This document shows, one piece after another, positions 1 to 9,288 of a stretch of 64,000 nt of DNA (position 1 is its first letter; each line of letters opens with the position of its first letter). The position numbers and the translations under genes were made by a program. Below the pieces are notes generated by a model, which was not told the DNA's origin, did not search any database, and was given only the letters and a program-made list of their open reading frames with translations. The stretch lies in NCBI GenBank assembly GCA_026391315.1, contig JAPLDT010000022.1:1-64000 (forward strand), read 5' to 3'. This DNA is from Bacteroidia bacterium. GTDB taxonomy: Bacteria > Bacteroidota > Bacteroidia > Bacteroidales > Prolixibacteraceae.

Positions 1-966
1 TCGCAAAGCAGATTGATGCTGAAAAATGCGATTGAAAATGCATTGAAAACGGGAGAATCCTACCATCTTGAACTTGAACTCAATCGCCCTGACGGCACCA
101 TACGGAATGTAAATCTTTTTGGAGGTGCCAGTTCGGGAAAAAACGGAGAGATCAATGAACTATATGGTACGGTTCAGGATATTACGAAGCAAAAAAATGC
201 TGAAAAGGAGTTGCTTATCGCAAAAGAACATGCAGAAGAGAGTGATCGCTTAAAATCAGCATTTCTTAACAATATGAGCCACGAAATTCGCACACCTATG
301 AATGGAATTCTTGGTTTTGCTGAGCTGTTAAAGGAATCTGATCTCACCGGCGATGATCAGAAAGAATATTTAAAAGTCATTGAGGATAGTGGAAACAGGA
401 TGTTAAATATCATCGACAATATCGTATCTATTTCAAAAATAGCTTCTAAACAACCAGAAATAAGCATTTCAGAGACCAATATAAACGAACAAATAAAAGA
501 AATCTATTCAATCTTTAAAACCGAGGTGGAGCAAAAGGGGATGGAGATTTCATTCAGAAATTCACTGTCCGAGAGAAAATCCATGATATTTACTGATCAT
601 AAGAAAATCAATGCCATCGTCACTAACCTCCTCCAAAACGCCATTAAATTTACTGAAAAGGGACACATCGATTTTGGTTATGTAAAAAAGAGAGATTTTT
701 TGGAGTTTTTTGTCAAAGATACCGGCATTGGAATTTGTAAGGAACATCAAAAAGTAATCTTTGACCGATTCAGACAAGTCAGCGAATCTCTTTCCAGGGA
801 TTACGAGGGTGCAGGATTGGGTTTGTCGATATCCAAAGCATATGTTGAGATGCTGGGTGGAAAAATTTGGGTAAAAAGCAGCTCAAAGAGAGTTAATGGA
901 GTAAAAGGATCTGAGTTTTATTTTACCATACCCTATACGACAAAATCGGAGTTGACTTTAAGCTAG
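1..966 (+). CDS. PAS-domain sensor histidine kinase, C-terminal part (cut by window edge)
   Basis: The reading frame is open at the left edge, so the true start lies outside the window. A TTG at 13 is probably only an internal Leu codon. What remains is the end of a PAS/PAC domain (about the first 65 residues), a HisKA domain with the phospho-acceptor His in [13 protein letters not shown], and an HATPase_c domain with N box (NLLQNAIKF), G1 (DTGIGI), F (FDRFRQ) and G2 ([10 protein letters not shown]) motifs. No receiver domain follows, so it is a plain kinase rather than a hybrid. Signal and partner regulator are not visible. The gene ends 2 nt before a strong palindrome and converges on the dicarboxylate symporter. 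Kinase family is certain; pathway is unknown. Confidence 0.93.
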   Translation, partial: SQSRLMLKNAIENALKTGESYHLELELNRPDGTIRNVNLFGGASSGKNGEINELYGTVQDITKQKNAEKELLIAKEHAEESDRLKSAFLNNMSHEIRTPMNGILGFAELLKESDLTGDDQKEYLKVIEDSGNRMLNIIDNIVSISKIASKQPEISISETNINEQIKEIYSIFKTEVEQKGMEISFRNSLSERKSMIFTDHKKINAIVTNLLQNAIKFTEKGHIDFGYVKKRDFLEFFVKDTGIGICKEHQKVIFDRFRQVSESLSRDYEGAGLGLSISKAYVEMLGGKIWVKSSSKRVNGVKGSEFYFTIPYTTKSELTLS

Positions 967-967
967 T

Positions 968-996
968 TGACGGGGTCACTCTGAGTCACCCCGTCA
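968..996. repeat. Palindromic hairpin, copy 1 (TGACGGGG...CCCCGTCA)
   Basis: A 29-nt near-perfect palindrome starting 2 nt after the histidine kinase stop codon. Arms TGACGGGGTCACTC and GAGTCACCCCGTCA pair with one mismatch. The same sequence, differing only in the central base, recurs at 3780-3808. There is no T-run, so it is a hairpin repeat or 3'-end stabiliser rather than a classical terminator. Confidence 0.8.
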
Positions 997-1057
997 GAAA
1001 TAGATTAAAAGTGAGATATAATATTGAATTTCAAACGATTGTAGTCAATATTAAAAT

Positions 1058-2302
1058 CTAACCAATTGACTCCATTGCAGTCGTCTGATCTATCTCTTTT
1101 TCCCACTTTGCCACTACCACCGTCGCCACGGCATTGCCGATCAAATTGGTAATGGCCCGTGCTTCGCTCATGAAGCGATCAATTCCCAAAATCAAAGCCA
1201 GAGCGGCAACCGGCACTGTACCTACAATGGGCAAAACTGCTGCCAGGGTGATAAAGCCACTCCCGGTTACCCCTGCAGCACCTTTGGAGGTGATCAGCAG
1301 GACCAGCAAAAGGGTGATCTGGTGAGATAAATTGAGCGGAGTACCTGTAGCCTGCGCCAAAAAGACGGCTGCCATGGTGAGGTAGATTGAGGTTCCATCC
1401 ATATTAAAAGAGTAACCCGTTGGGATGACCAGTCCAACAACCGAGCGCGAACAGCCTATCTTTTCCATCTTCTCCATCAGGCTCGGAAGGGCTGCTTCGG
1501 AGGAAGAGGTTCCCAGCACAATCAGAATTTCCTCCGTGATCTTGCTAAGCAGACGAAACAGGCTGAATCCGGATAGTTTCATCACAGATCCCAGCACCAG
1601 AAATATGAAAAGGAGACAGGTAGTGTAGAAAGAAAGCATCAGCTGACCGAGTGAAACAAGCGAACCAAGGCCGTATTTCCCTATGGTGAAGCTCATTGCG
1701 CCGAACGCACCGATGGGAGCCACCTTCATGATAATTTTGATTATTCCGAAGAGTCCGGATTCGAGCGATTTAATCCCTTTCAGAATCGGAGCAGCTTTTT
1801 CCCCGACTTTAGAGAGAGCAAATCCGAAAAGCACAGAGAAGAACAGCACCTGGAGGATATTTCCTTCGGCCAGTGCGCTGATAATATTTTCGGGGATGAT
1901 GTTCATGAAAAAATCAACTACTCCGTGGCTTTGGGCTGGCTTTACAAATTTCGCTACAGCTGATTGGTCAAGCGTAAGCGGATCAACATGCATGCCGGAA
2001 CCCGGCTGGAAGAGATTTACAACGATCAGGCCGATAATCAGGGCCAGCGTGGAGATAACTTCAAAATACAAGATTGCCTTGATACCAACCCTCCCCACCT
2101 TTTTGGTATCCTGCATCCCGGCGATCCCAGTTACGATGGTCACAAAGATGATTGGAGCGATCATCATTTTGACCAGCTTGATAAATCCATCTCCCAATGG
2201 TTTCATTGCTTCGGCGAATGCAGGTTGGTAAACTCCTAAGATGATACCAAGAATGATGGCGACGATCACCTGGAAGTAAAGTCCTTTGTATATTTTAGTC
2301 AC
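1058..2302 (-). CDS. gltP: Proton/sodium-dicarboxylate (or glutamate) symporter, DAACS family
   Basis: 414 aa inner-membrane protein of the dicarboxylate/amino acid:cation symporter family, normal length. It shows the family's serine-rich hairpin signature ([13 protein letters not shown]) and the substrate/cation-binding NMDGTSIYL motif. The N-terminus runs straight into the first membrane helix. It takes up glutamate, aspartate or C4-dicarboxylates; sequence alone does not separate gltP from dctA. The sugar porter lies upstream on the same strand after a 95-nt gap, so the two may share a transcript, but no functional link is evident. Confidence 0.9.
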   Translation of the reverse strand: MTKIYKGLYFQVIVAIILGIILGVYQPAFAEAMKPLGDGFIKLVKMMIAPIIFVTIVTGIAGMQDTKKVGRVGIKAILYFEVISTLALIIGLIVVNLFQPGSGMHVDPLTLDQSAVAKFVKPAQSHGVVDFFMNIIPENIISALAEGNILQVLFFSVLFGFALSKVGEKAAPILKGIKSLESGLFGIIKIIMKVAPIGAFGAMSFTIGKYGLGSLVSLGQLMLSFYTTCLLFIFLVLGSVMKLSGFSLFRLLSKITEEILIVLGTSSSEAALPSLMEKMEKIGCSRSVVGLVIPTGYSFNMDGTSIYLTMAAVFLAQATGTPLNLSHQITLLLVLLITSKGAAGVTGSGFITLAAVLPIVGTVPVAALALILGIDRFMSEARAITNLIGNAVATVVVAKWEKEIDQTTAMESIG

Positions 2303-2397
2303 AGATTATCAGTGTTTTGAGAATATGTTTTGGCGCATCATTCGCATTGTTATGTTCACTCTTACAGGGAAATATATCATTGTCATTTGTCCATTCC

Positions 2398-3705
2398 TTA
2401 ATGCAAAACCACCGTGCTTCCCATCTCCTCCAAGGCAATCCCTTTGGTTTCAGGCATCATTTTCCAGACGTAAAGCAATTGTAATACCATCATAAAGGCA
2501 AAGAAGCCGAAAATCCAGGCGCCTGATACATTGGAAGCAAAAAACGGGAAAACCTGAGCGACCAAAGCGGCAAAAACCCAATGGGTGAGGCAACCGAAAG
2601 AGGTTCCACTGGCACGCACTGAATTTGGAAAGAGCTCGGAGAGGAAGACCCAGATCACTGCTCCCTGTCCGATGGCATGGGAGGCAATAAACAGGAAAAC
2701 ATAATAAACAATCGGACGATGGTCAGCCCCATTGAAGGAGACGGCGATCATGGTAAGTGAGAAAATATATCCGAAAGAGCCTATGTACATGAGAGATTTT
2801 CGGCCATAGCGATCAATCAGGTACCAACTCGAAAGGGTGAAAATCAGGTTGACAACACCGATCCCGACTGTCGAGAGAAGTGCCCCATTTCTTGCAATAC
2901 CCGCCATCTCGAAAACTTTTGGCGCGAAATAGATAATGGCATTGATACCGGAAAGCTGGTTAAAGGCGGCAATTAAAAAGGCCAGCACCAGGGGCTTCAG
3001 AAATTTTCTGCTGAACAACGATTCGCGCAGCGTCGAAACGGATGCTTTGATCTCTTCGATCAGGTGGTCCGAAGCCTCCCCTGTTAATGCCAATACTCTT
3101 TTGGCAGCTTCATCGTCTTTTTTGAACAGGACCAGCCACCTGGGAGTTTCGGGAGTGAATAACATCAGTATGGAAAAGATAAGCGAAGGAATGGCAACCA
3201 CGCCCAACATCCAGCGCCAGTCGTTGGCACCTCCGACACCCTGCAGGAGGTAGTTCGAAAAGTAGGCAATCAGAATGCCTGACACCACATTTAGCTGAAA
3301 AGAGAGAACCATGCGGCCGCGGTATTTTGGCGGGGCGATTTCAGAAATATAAACAGGTGCGACAACCGAAGAGGCACCGATGCTAAGGCCACTCAAAAAC
3401 CGGAAGAACATGAAGAGGTAAACGTTTGTCGACATGGCAGCCCCAATGGAGGTGATAAAGAAGAGTACACCTATCCAGATCAAAGTTCTTTTGCGTCCAA
3501 TCTTGTTGGCAGGGATATTACCCAATGCGGCGCCAAATGCTGTACCATAAAGTGCCATGGCGATTGCTGTGCCATGGAGCCAGTCGCTCAGGCCCCACAA
3601 TTTTTGAATCGCTTGCTCAGCGCCCGAGATAACGGCCACATCCAGACCAAAAAGAAATCCACCCAGTCCAACGGTTATGGACCACAAGGCTAGTCGTCTG
3701 TTCAT
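2398..3705 (-). CDS. MFS sugar porter (SP family, XylE/GalP-like)
   Basis: 435 aa, about 12 membrane helices. Family signatures are all visible: RFLSGLSIGASS...PVYISEIAPPKYRGRM after helix 4, PETPRWLV at the central loop, the sugar-binding region GINAIIYFAPKVFEMAG, and the C-terminal PETKG box. It should be a proton-coupled monosaccharide importer (xylose, glucose or arabinose type); the exact sugar cannot be read. A hexokinase about 4 kb away and pentose phosphate genes in the window would fit glucose or xylose use. A copy of the TGACGGGG palindrome sits 74 nt upstream of the start. Confidence 0.9.
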   Translation of the reverse strand: MNRRLALWSITVGLGGFLFGLDVAVISGAEQAIQKLWGLSDWLHGTAIAMALYGTAFGAALGNIPANKIGRKRTLIWIGVLFFITSIGAAMSTNVYLFMFFRFLSGLSIGASSVVAPVYISEIAPPKYRGRMVLSFQLNVVSGILIAYFSNYLLQGVGGANDWRWMLGVVAIPSLIFSILMLFTPETPRWLVLFKKDDEAAKRVLALTGEASDHLIEEIKASVSTLRESLFSRKFLKPLVLAFLIAAFNQLSGINAIIYFAPKVFEMAGIARNGALLSTVGIGVVNLIFTLSSWYLIDRYGRKSLMYIGSFGYIFSLTMIAVSFNGADHRPIVYYVFLFIASHAIGQGAVIWVFLSELFPNSVRASGTSFGCLTHWVFAALVAQVFPFFASNVSGAWIFGFFAFMMVLQLLYVWKMMPETKGIALEEMGSTVVLH

Positions 3706-3779
3706 ACAGGTTTAATTAGCTCAGAAAACATCTGAAATGTATGAAAATATCTCTTTCCAGCCAACAGTATTACATAACT

Positions 3780-3808
3780 GACGGGGTCACTCTTAGTCAC
3801 CCCGTCAG
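3780..3808. repeat. Palindromic hairpin, copy 2 (TGACGGGG...CCCCGTCA)
   Basis: 28 of 29 bases identical to the element at 968-996; only the centre base differs (T for G). It lies 54 nt downstream of the SecD-like gene and upstream of the sugar porter, both on the minus strand. Both copies therefore lie just 3' of a gene. Confidence 0.8.
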
Positions 3809-3862
3809 TTGAATTTACTAAAGGCATTAAATTGCCTGTATATCAGATATTTGCCACTGTCT

Positions 3863-4723
3863 TTATTTGACGACTTTAAAAATCAGGGGCAGTACGCCAT
3901 TGTTCCCAAGAGCAGCAATATATTTTGCCTGATTTTGGGTATAATTACCCGTAATCTCGATATGACCCCCATTTATTACAGAACGGACGGTGGGGGCAGC
4001 CAGCACATTGTTATCCAATACAATTGCAATTGCGTGATTCATGTTGCGTTTTGTGGCATCAGCCCATATTTCTATGGCTGATTTCTTTAATTTAATTGCA
4101 ATCGCATTGACCTTTAATACTTTATCCTGTTTGTGTTGGACACTTTCAATATCTTCTCCAACAATCAGGGCACCTTTTTTGCTGTCTGTTTTAAGCGCAT
4201 AAAGGCATACATTTGAATCCTCAAAATGTTCATCCCAGGCAAATTTGCATTTTTCGACTTGCCCAAGTGTTTTTAAATAACTGGTTACTTTTTCAACTTC
4301 TGCAACAGTGGCACATCCAATCTGCACATTCGATTGATTGTCATGGTTGCTTGCGAAAAGAGAAAATAACTGTTTGTCCCCATTAAGAAGTTCAGTCAAA
4401 CCCGCACGATCGTAGGTTTCATAAAATGCCAGTGATCCTATATGCGTAAGAAGCTTCTCGATTGTTTTTAAATCTTGGTTACTCGTGAAGCTTACAAGTA
4501 TCTGATTCTTTTCAGGAATCACTTTGAGATCAAATTTTTCCGGGCTAAAATCCTTTAGCCTGGCAGAAATTATTTGGGCGGATTGAGTAAGTAAGATGGA
4601 AGATACCTTACTATCAGTGGATTGAATCAGTATGCTGTTTTGTGCATTTACTTTATTTGTAAAGCTCGGTTCTAAAATACCGAAAACAAAAATTGCAATG
4701 AATAAATACAATATGGCTCTCAT
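3863..4723 (-). CDS. Exported SecD P1-head-like protein without the translocase membrane domain
   Basis: 286 aa. An N-terminal signal peptide (hydrophobic residues 5-20, likely cleavage after VNA) precedes a region like the periplasmic P1 domain of SecD. The C-terminal 100 residues match the P1 head: IAIVLDNNVLAAPTVRSVINGGHIEITGNYTQNQA, close to the LAIVLDGKVxSAPxI...GxxxITGxFT pattern of SecDF. Earlier, VSFTSNQDLKTIEKLLTHIGSLAFYE resembles the P1 base. The six-helix RND-like membrane part of SecD is absent, so this cannot be a proton-driven translocase subunit; a soluble periplasmic or envelope role is inferred. It follows a small anchored protein and the two may be co-transcribed. Confidence 0.72.
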   Translation of the reverse strand: MRAILYLFIAIFVFGILEPSFTNKVNAQNSILIQSTDSKVSSILLTQSAQIISARLKDFSPEKFDLKVIPEKNQILVSFTSNQDLKTIEKLLTHIGSLAFYETYDRAGLTELLNGDKQLFSLFASNHDNQSNVQIGCATVAEVEKVTSYLKTLGQVEKCKFAWDEHFEDSNVCLYALKTDSKKGALIVGEDIESVQHKQDKVLKVNAIAIKLKKSAIEIWADATKRNMNHAIAIVLDNNVLAAPTVRSVINGGHIEITGNYTQNQAKYIAALGNNGVLPLIFKVVK

Positions 4724-4806
4724 TGTTGTAAAATTTTAAGTTAAATAACTGCTCACTTGTAACAGACAAGGAGTAAAATAAATGATCGAAATAAAAAATT
4801 TGGGAT

Positions 4807-5208
4807 CTAACTTAAAATCCTCGGTTCTTTGGTATCCGGGGGAAGAAGCAGGAAGCATAACCACAGTGGGGATTGCGGTTTTATCAAAAGCGCAGTTTCT
4901 TTAAGTACAATAAAGCGTTGGGTTATTATACTGTTGTCCGCTATTATTTTGCAGGTCTCATTAAAAAGATTGATGTTGTAATTGTGAAGCAGTGACAGGC
5001 AACTGTTTTGAATAGCAGGCAATTGAATAGCATCTGCAACAACCGCCTTTGTAATACCTAGACATAATTCACTTTTCTGTTGATATTGAGATGACAAAGT
5101 GATTGGGCTGGCTGATTTATTGGAGAAAGAAGAAATCAAAAGGAAGAAGAGAACCATAAAAAACAGGGTTCCAATATAATTGGCATTATTTTCCTTTTGA
5201 TTAACCAT
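4807..5208 (-). CDS. Small hypothetical membrane-anchored protein
   Basis: 133 aa, not recognised. One strong hydrophobic segment (about residues 12-27, GTLFFMVLFFLLISSF) near the N-terminus suggests a membrane anchor or uncleaved signal. The remainder has three scattered Cys residues and a second hydrophobic patch near the C-terminus (PLWLCFLLLP). It lies 83 nt upstream of the SecD-like gene on the same strand. The pairing may mean a shared envelope function, but nothing in the sequence proves it. Confidence 0.55.
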   Translation of the reverse strand: MVNQKENNANYIGTLFFMVLFFLLISSFSNKSASPITLSSQYQQKSELCLGITKAVVADAIQLPAIQNSCLSLLHNYNINLFNETCKIIADNSIITQRFIVLKETALLIKPQSPLWLCFLLLPPDTKEPRILS

Positions 5209-5268
5209 AGTGTAAAGATAAATAATTTCCTTGTCATCTTATCCACCTGATCTTAATATTACTGCGCC

Positions 5269-5302
5269 CTTTATCCTTTTTACTTTATCCTTTATCCTTT
5301 TT
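5269..5302. repeat. Word repeat, TTTATCC type (single arm)
   Basis: Runs of CTTTATCC and TTTTTAC directly beyond the 3' end of the permease gene. The same words form the much longer inverted array at 41704-41901, 36 kb away. Confidence 0.6.
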
Positions 5303-6531
5303 CAGTGGTTCTCGTCACTGAATAGTTTCTCAGAGACAAAACGAACCGGATACCATGCCGCTAAAAATCCGATCAGGGAGACGGAGATGACCACCAGGAT
5401 CACGTCGGTAGATATGATTTTCATCGGATAGGCATCAATGATAAAAGAGGAGGCTTTGCCCGAAAGCCTGACCAGACCATAGGAGATTTGTGCCTGACAA
5501 ATTGCTAGTCCGGCTACGGTTCCGAGGATAGCCCCGATAAAGGAGATAAGCCACCCTTCGAAGAGGAAAATATTCCGGATGGTGCGCCTATCCGCGCCCA
5601 TGCTTTGCAGGATGGCGATGTCCTCTTTCTTGTCGAGGATCAGCATGGTTAATGAGCCCACAATATTGAAAGAGGCAATCACAAGAATCAGGATCAGGAT
5701 CAGATAGGTAGCATATTTTTCGCTCAGCATGGTTTTGTAGAGGTAGTCGTGCTGTTGGTAGCGATTCTTGATTTCGAAACTATTACCCAGGAGTGCGGCT
5801 ATGGCGGCTTTCGTCTCTTTTTCAGAGATCCCTTCTTTGAGTTTCAGCTCTATGGCATTCACCTTTTCGGGCAGTTCAAAAATCTCCCGTGCAAAAGCGA
5901 TTGGTACGATTACATATTTGGCGTCAAGTTCCTGCTGGATAGAGAAGATTCCCGATGGGTAGATCAATTTCTGGTTGAAATTTTCGGTTGGTAATAGAGA
6001 CGATTCTCTTCCCTTTTTAGGTACAAAAACGCTAACAGGCTCCATTTGTTGTACTCCAACTTGTAAATTTCCAGCGATGACTTCACCAAAAACGGCATAG
6101 TTGTTTGTGGCATCTTTTAATTTGAACTCCCCCTGGACCATCATCGAATCGATGCCCGAAAATTCCAGATAATCTTCACTGACTCCTTTGATGGTGGCAA
6201 CAACCATCCGGTCGTTGTAACGCAACATTGCAATGTCCTCAACAATCTCGGAATAATAGGCTACTCCCGGCATTTTGCGAAGTGCATCAAATTGTGATCC
6301 GGTGGCAGAAAAGCTTTTGCCCTCTTTGATTGTGATCCTGAGTTCCGGATCGAAGGAGGAGAAAAGCGACTTGATCAACGCATCAAACCCGTTGAAACCC
6401 GATAATCCGATTATCAGTCCCATTGTGCCAACAATCAGTCCTGTTACTGAAATGGCCGAGATCAGGTTGATCATATTGGTCTTCTTTCTAGAGAAGAGAT
6501 ACCGCCGGGCTATGTAAAACGAAAAGTTCAA
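5302..6531 (-). CDS. LolC/LolE-type ABC transporter permease
   Basis: 409 aa. Typical lipoprotein-releasing permease layout: cytoplasmic start FYIARRYLFSRKKTNMINLISAISV leading into helix 1, a large periplasmic domain (about residues 45-270), then three C-terminal helices of the FtsX type (YLILILILVIASFNIVGSLTMLIL; IALLQSMG-like coupling segment EDIAILQSMGADRRTIRNIF; final helices). It should work with a LolD-like ATPase, not in this window, in moving lipoproteins towards the outer membrane. It is the last gene of rbfA-methyltransferase-permease (6-nt gap). Coupling of rbfA and this permease is common in Bacteroidota. Confidence 0.85.
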   Translation of the reverse strand: MNFSFYIARRYLFSRKKTNMINLISAISVTGLIVGTMGLIIGLSGFNGFDALIKSLFSSFDPELRITIKEGKSFSATGSQFDALRKMPGVAYYSEIVEDIAMLRYNDRMVVATIKGVSEDYLEFSGIDSMMVQGEFKLKDATNNYAVFGEVIAGNLQVGVQQMEPVSVFVPKKGRESSLLPTENFNQKLIYPSGIFSIQQELDAKYVIVPIAFAREIFELPEKVNAIELKLKEGISEKETKAAIAALLGNSFEIKNRYQQHDYLYKTMLSEKYATYLILILILVIASFNIVGSLTMLILDKKEDIAILQSMGADRRTIRNIFLFEGWLISFIGAILGTVAGLAICQAQISYGLVRLSGKASSFIIDAYPMKIISTDVILVVISVSLIGFLAAWYPVRFVSEKLFSDENH

Positions 6532-6537
6532 TGGGAC

Positions 6538-7359
6538 TTATTTATATGCTTTTACCAGCAATCCGGTTCCCGACTTGTTGGTTTGATTTACGTCAATATA
6601 ATTCAGTACAGCGCAAAAAGGAAACAGCACCAGGTAATAAAATGGAAGTATCAGGTAGAAGATTTTTGAAAATCCCAGCAGAAGGATGGGATATTTCATC
6701 GATAACTTCCAGGCTACTGACCCGTATTTGCCATAAGTGTATGATGTTTCGACCCTCGAGAATCCGGCAGTCAGCAATTTCTTTCGGATATCTTCCGTGT
6801 TGTATCCATCCCTGACATGCTCCTCGATAAAACCATGCATACCCTCCTCATCGTGGTGATCCGTATCAGAACCTCCCTGATCGGAAGGGGTCGAAATCAG
6901 CAGGATACCACCGGGTTGCAGTGATTCACTAAAATTTTGGAAGACCAGTTCATCTTCCAGAATGTGTTCCATCACATCGACAGAAAGGATCAGGTTGTAT
7001 TTGCCGGGAGCTTTGTATTGGGTAAGGTCGGCCACCTCAAACGAGACCTGACTCCCTTTTTCGATGTGTTGAAAGAATAGGTTACAGTCGTCGATCTGTT
7101 CCTGTTTGACATCTACCCCCAGAATTTTTGCGGAAGGGAAGAGGCGCGAAATGCTGTAACAATATTGTCCAAATCCGGATCCGGCATCGAGGACACTCTT
7201 CACTGAAACCGTACTATTTTCTTGTAAGGATTTGAGTGCCTTGTTCACATGCCAGGCCCTGAGCAGCAACAGATCGAGTAGCCGATAGAACAGTTTCCGC
7301 AACAATGGAGAGCTGTTGAAAAGGTTTCCCAGTTGGCGTTTGATTGGGTCGTAATGCAT
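6538..7359 (-). CDS. Class I SAM-dependent methyltransferase
   Basis: 273 aa. A Rossmann-type SAM site is clear: motif I VLDAGSGFGQYCYSI (about residue 56), an acidic residue ending beta 2 (ILGVDVKQEQ), and motif IV-like LILSVDVMEHI. The C-terminus carries a hydrophobic stretch (ILLLGFSKIFYLILPFYYLVLFPF) that may associate with the membrane, which fits a lipid or isoprenoid substrate, though this is only inference. It lies between rbfA (20 nt upstream) and the Lol-type permease (6 nt downstream). Confidence 0.82.
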   Translation of the reverse strand: MHYDPIKRQLGNLFNSSPLLRKLFYRLLDLLLLRAWHVNKALKSLQENSTVSVKSVLDAGSGFGQYCYSISRLFPSAKILGVDVKQEQIDDCNLFFQHIEKGSQVSFEVADLTQYKAPGKYNLILSVDVMEHILEDELVFQNFSESLQPGGILLISTPSDQGGSDTDHHDEEGMHGFIEEHVRDGYNTEDIRKKLLTAGFSRVETSYTYGKYGSVAWKLSMKYPILLLGFSKIFYLILPFYYLVLFPFCAVLNYIDVNQTNKSGTGLLVKAYK

Positions 7360-7379
7360 GGGTGGGCTGTGTTTCGAAC

Positions 7380-7721
7380 TTACTTCAGCAGGTTATCAAT
7401 CTTTTCAATGTAGTCCAAACTGTCGTCCACAAAAAACTCCAGCTCCGGAACATGACGCAGTTGAAAGCGAACGGCATGACCCAGCTCTCCGCGAAAATGT
7501 CCTTTGTGCAACTTGATATCAGCCATCACTTCGGCAGCGCCTTCAGACGGAAAGATGCTGAGGTAGCATCTGGCCAGGGACATATCCTTGGTGATACGGA
7601 CGGCTGTGACGGAAACCATTTTCCCTTTGGCCAGAGTAAGCGCTTCCCGCCGGAAGAATTCACTCAGCTCTTTTTGGATAAGCCGGCCGATCTTGTTCTG
7701 TCGTGTTGAAAATTGCTCCAT
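7380..7721 (-). CDS. rbfA: Ribosome-binding factor A
   Basis: 113 aa from the ATG at 7721. It binds the 30S precursor and assists 16S rRNA 5'-end maturation. The KH-like fold is recognisable: RQNKIGRLIQKELSEFF at the N-terminus, VSVTAVRITKDMSLARCYLSIFP in the middle, and RFQLRHVPELEFFVDDSLDYIEKIDNLL at the end. An upstream TTG (7745) would add eight residues, but the ATG has a purine-rich AGAGGA about 7 nt ahead and gives the usual family start. First gene of an operon with a methyltransferase and a Lol permease. Confidence 0.93.
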   Translation of the reverse strand: MEQFSTRQNKIGRLIQKELSEFFRREALTLAKGKMVSVTAVRITKDMSLARCYLSIFPSEGAAEVMADIKLHKGHFRGELGHAVRFQLRHVPELEFFVDDSLDYIEKIDNLLK

Positions 7722-7834
7722 GGTGATCCTCTTAATTTTAGACAAAAATAGGCAAAATCGGTGGGTTCTTTATTTTTTTCTGTTTTGCACCAGTTAAAAA
7801 AGATTAACCGGCCATTTTAGAAAAAATAAAATTC

Positions 7835-7842
7835 TACTTTTG
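7835..7842 (+). promoter_or_regulatory. Probable -7 element TACTTTTG for hexokinase
   Basis: TACTTTTG fits the Bacteroidota -7 consensus TAnnTTTG, about 98 nt ahead of the hexokinase ATG. The -33 TTTG is not clear (a TTTT run lies at 7815), so confidence is moderate. Confidence 0.4.
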
Positions 7843-7939
7843 GTACAAATCAGAATGATCATGGACGCAGCCAAAGTTCAGTAATGTTGTTTTCCCTGGT
7901 TCCTGTTCTGTAATTGAAAACCAAACAAATTTTTTTACG

Positions 7940-9148
7940 ATGAAGGAAAATATTTTCAAATTATCAACAGATCAGCTGAAGGAGATAGCACAGGATCTTC
8001 AGCAAAAGGTGGAAAACGGATTGAACAACCACAGTACTGAAATTCAATGTATTCCAACCTACATTAAGCCAAAAACATTGGGTGTGGAAGGCCAGGCAAC
8101 TGTACTGGATTTGGGAGGTACCAATTACAGGGCTTCTGTTGTCAGTTTCAAAGATGGTGAAACGGATATTTACCCGCCTGATGGCTGGAGCAAAGATCTG
8201 AGTGTCATGAAAACGAAAGGCTATACTGCGAAAGATCTGTTTGTCGAGCAGGCTTCCTTCCTCAAAGACCTTAAAATGCCGGAGAGATCTCCCATCGGAT
8301 ATTGTTTCTCCTATCCAGCTGAATGTCTGCCGGACGGTGATGCCAAATTACTTCGCTGGACCAAAGGGGTTGACATTCCGGAGATGATCGATCAGCCGAT
8401 AGGCAAACCGCTGAAAGAGTTTCTGAATACTCAGAGCGAAGCCGAATTTACTGCTGTAAAGGTGATCAACGATACGGTAGCCAGTCTTTTTGCGGGATTG
8501 TCTGACAGCTCCTACGATGCCTACATTGGCCTGATCGTTGGAACAGGTACGAACATGGCAACTTTTATCCATTCCGATAATATTGGCAAACTCGACGTAG
8601 AGTTGAACTGGCAGGGACTGACCCCGATCAATCTCGAATCTGGAAACTATCGTCCGTTGCACCTGACAACCATCGACGACCAGGTCGACATTGCTTCAGG
8701 CACACAAAATGCGCAGCGCTTTGAGAAAGCCGTATCCGGAATGTATCTTGGCAAAATTTTCACCACACTCTTCCCGCTGGATGGTTTTGATGAGAAATTT
8801 GATGCCAAATCCCTCACCGATCTGATCAACAAGCCGGAAAAGAACAAAAAGGAACATGTTCGCGCTGCCCGTCGCATATACAAACGCTCTGCCAAATTGG
8901 TTGCTGCTTCCCTGGCCGGACTGGTTGCCGTGATGGTTTCGCACAATCCTGAGATTAAAAAGGTTTGCCTGACGGCGGAAGGTAGTCTATTCTGGAGCAA
9001 GGTTAAGGGCTGTAAAGCATACAACAAGCAGGTTTCCAAATATCTCAAAAGAGTTCTGGAAGAACTCGGACACGAGGATGTCAAGGTAAAAGTCAACGAG
9101 ATCCACAATGCTAATCTTATCGGATCAGCAGTAGCGGCTTTATCTTAA
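7940..9148 (+). CDS. Hexokinase, eukaryotic-type fold
   Basis: 402 aa cytoplasmic sugar kinase that makes glucose (hexose) 6-phosphate with ATP. It belongs to the hexokinase family proper, not ROK or bacterial glucokinase. Phosphate-1 motif is LDLGGTNYRAS (residues 56-66), the sugar-binding stretch is GYCFSYPAE, the catalytic region is VINDTVASLFAG with Asp, adenosine motifs are VGTGTNMATFI and LTAEGSLFWSK. It is near the 400-450 aa size of single-domain hexokinases. It stands alone with its own promoter-like element. A ROK kinase at 59095 is a second possible glucose kinase in the same window. Confidence 0.9.
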   Translation: MKENIFKLSTDQLKEIAQDLQQKVENGLNNHSTEIQCIPTYIKPKTLGVEGQATVLDLGGTNYRASVVSFKDGETDIYPPDGWSKDLSVMKTKGYTAKDLFVEQASFLKDLKMPERSPIGYCFSYPAECLPDGDAKLLRWTKGVDIPEMIDQPIGKPLKEFLNTQSEAEFTAVKVINDTVASLFAGLSDSSYDAYIGLIVGTGTNMATFIHSDNIGKLDVELNWQGLTPINLESGNYRPLHLTTIDDQVDIASGTQNAQRFEKAVSGMYLGKIFTTLFPLDGFDEKFDAKSLTDLINKPEKNKKEHVRAARRIYKRSAKLVAASLAGLVAVMVSHNPEIKKVCLTAEGSLFWSKVKGCKAYNKQVSKYLKRVLEELGHEDVKVKVNEIHNANLIGSAVAALS

Positions 9149-9172
9149 ACATAGAGTGACTAAAGTAGGAGA

Positions 9173-9279
9173 ATAAGTTATGAGTTATGAGATATGAGTT
9201 ATGAGTTATGGCATTCTACCTATAATATTGATATAGTGCGTTATAACTCATAATTCATAACTCATATCTCATAACTCAA
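9173..9279. repeat. Inverted word-repeat hairpin, GAGTTATGA type
   Basis: Left arm 9182-9204 and right arm 9255-9277 are a perfect 23-bp inverted repeat. Each is made of tandem (T)GAGTTA(T)/GAGATA words. It fills the gap between hexokinase and the YqaA-like gene, ending 10 nt before the latter's start. Same words recur at 16684-16753 and 31489-31588. Confidence 0.85.
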
Positions 9280-9288
9280 TCCCTTCCT

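Noticed and set aside
1683-2231. Plus-strand ORF opposite the dicarboxylate symporter
   Set aside because: Antisense to DAACS signature motifs; low-complexity hydrophobic translation.
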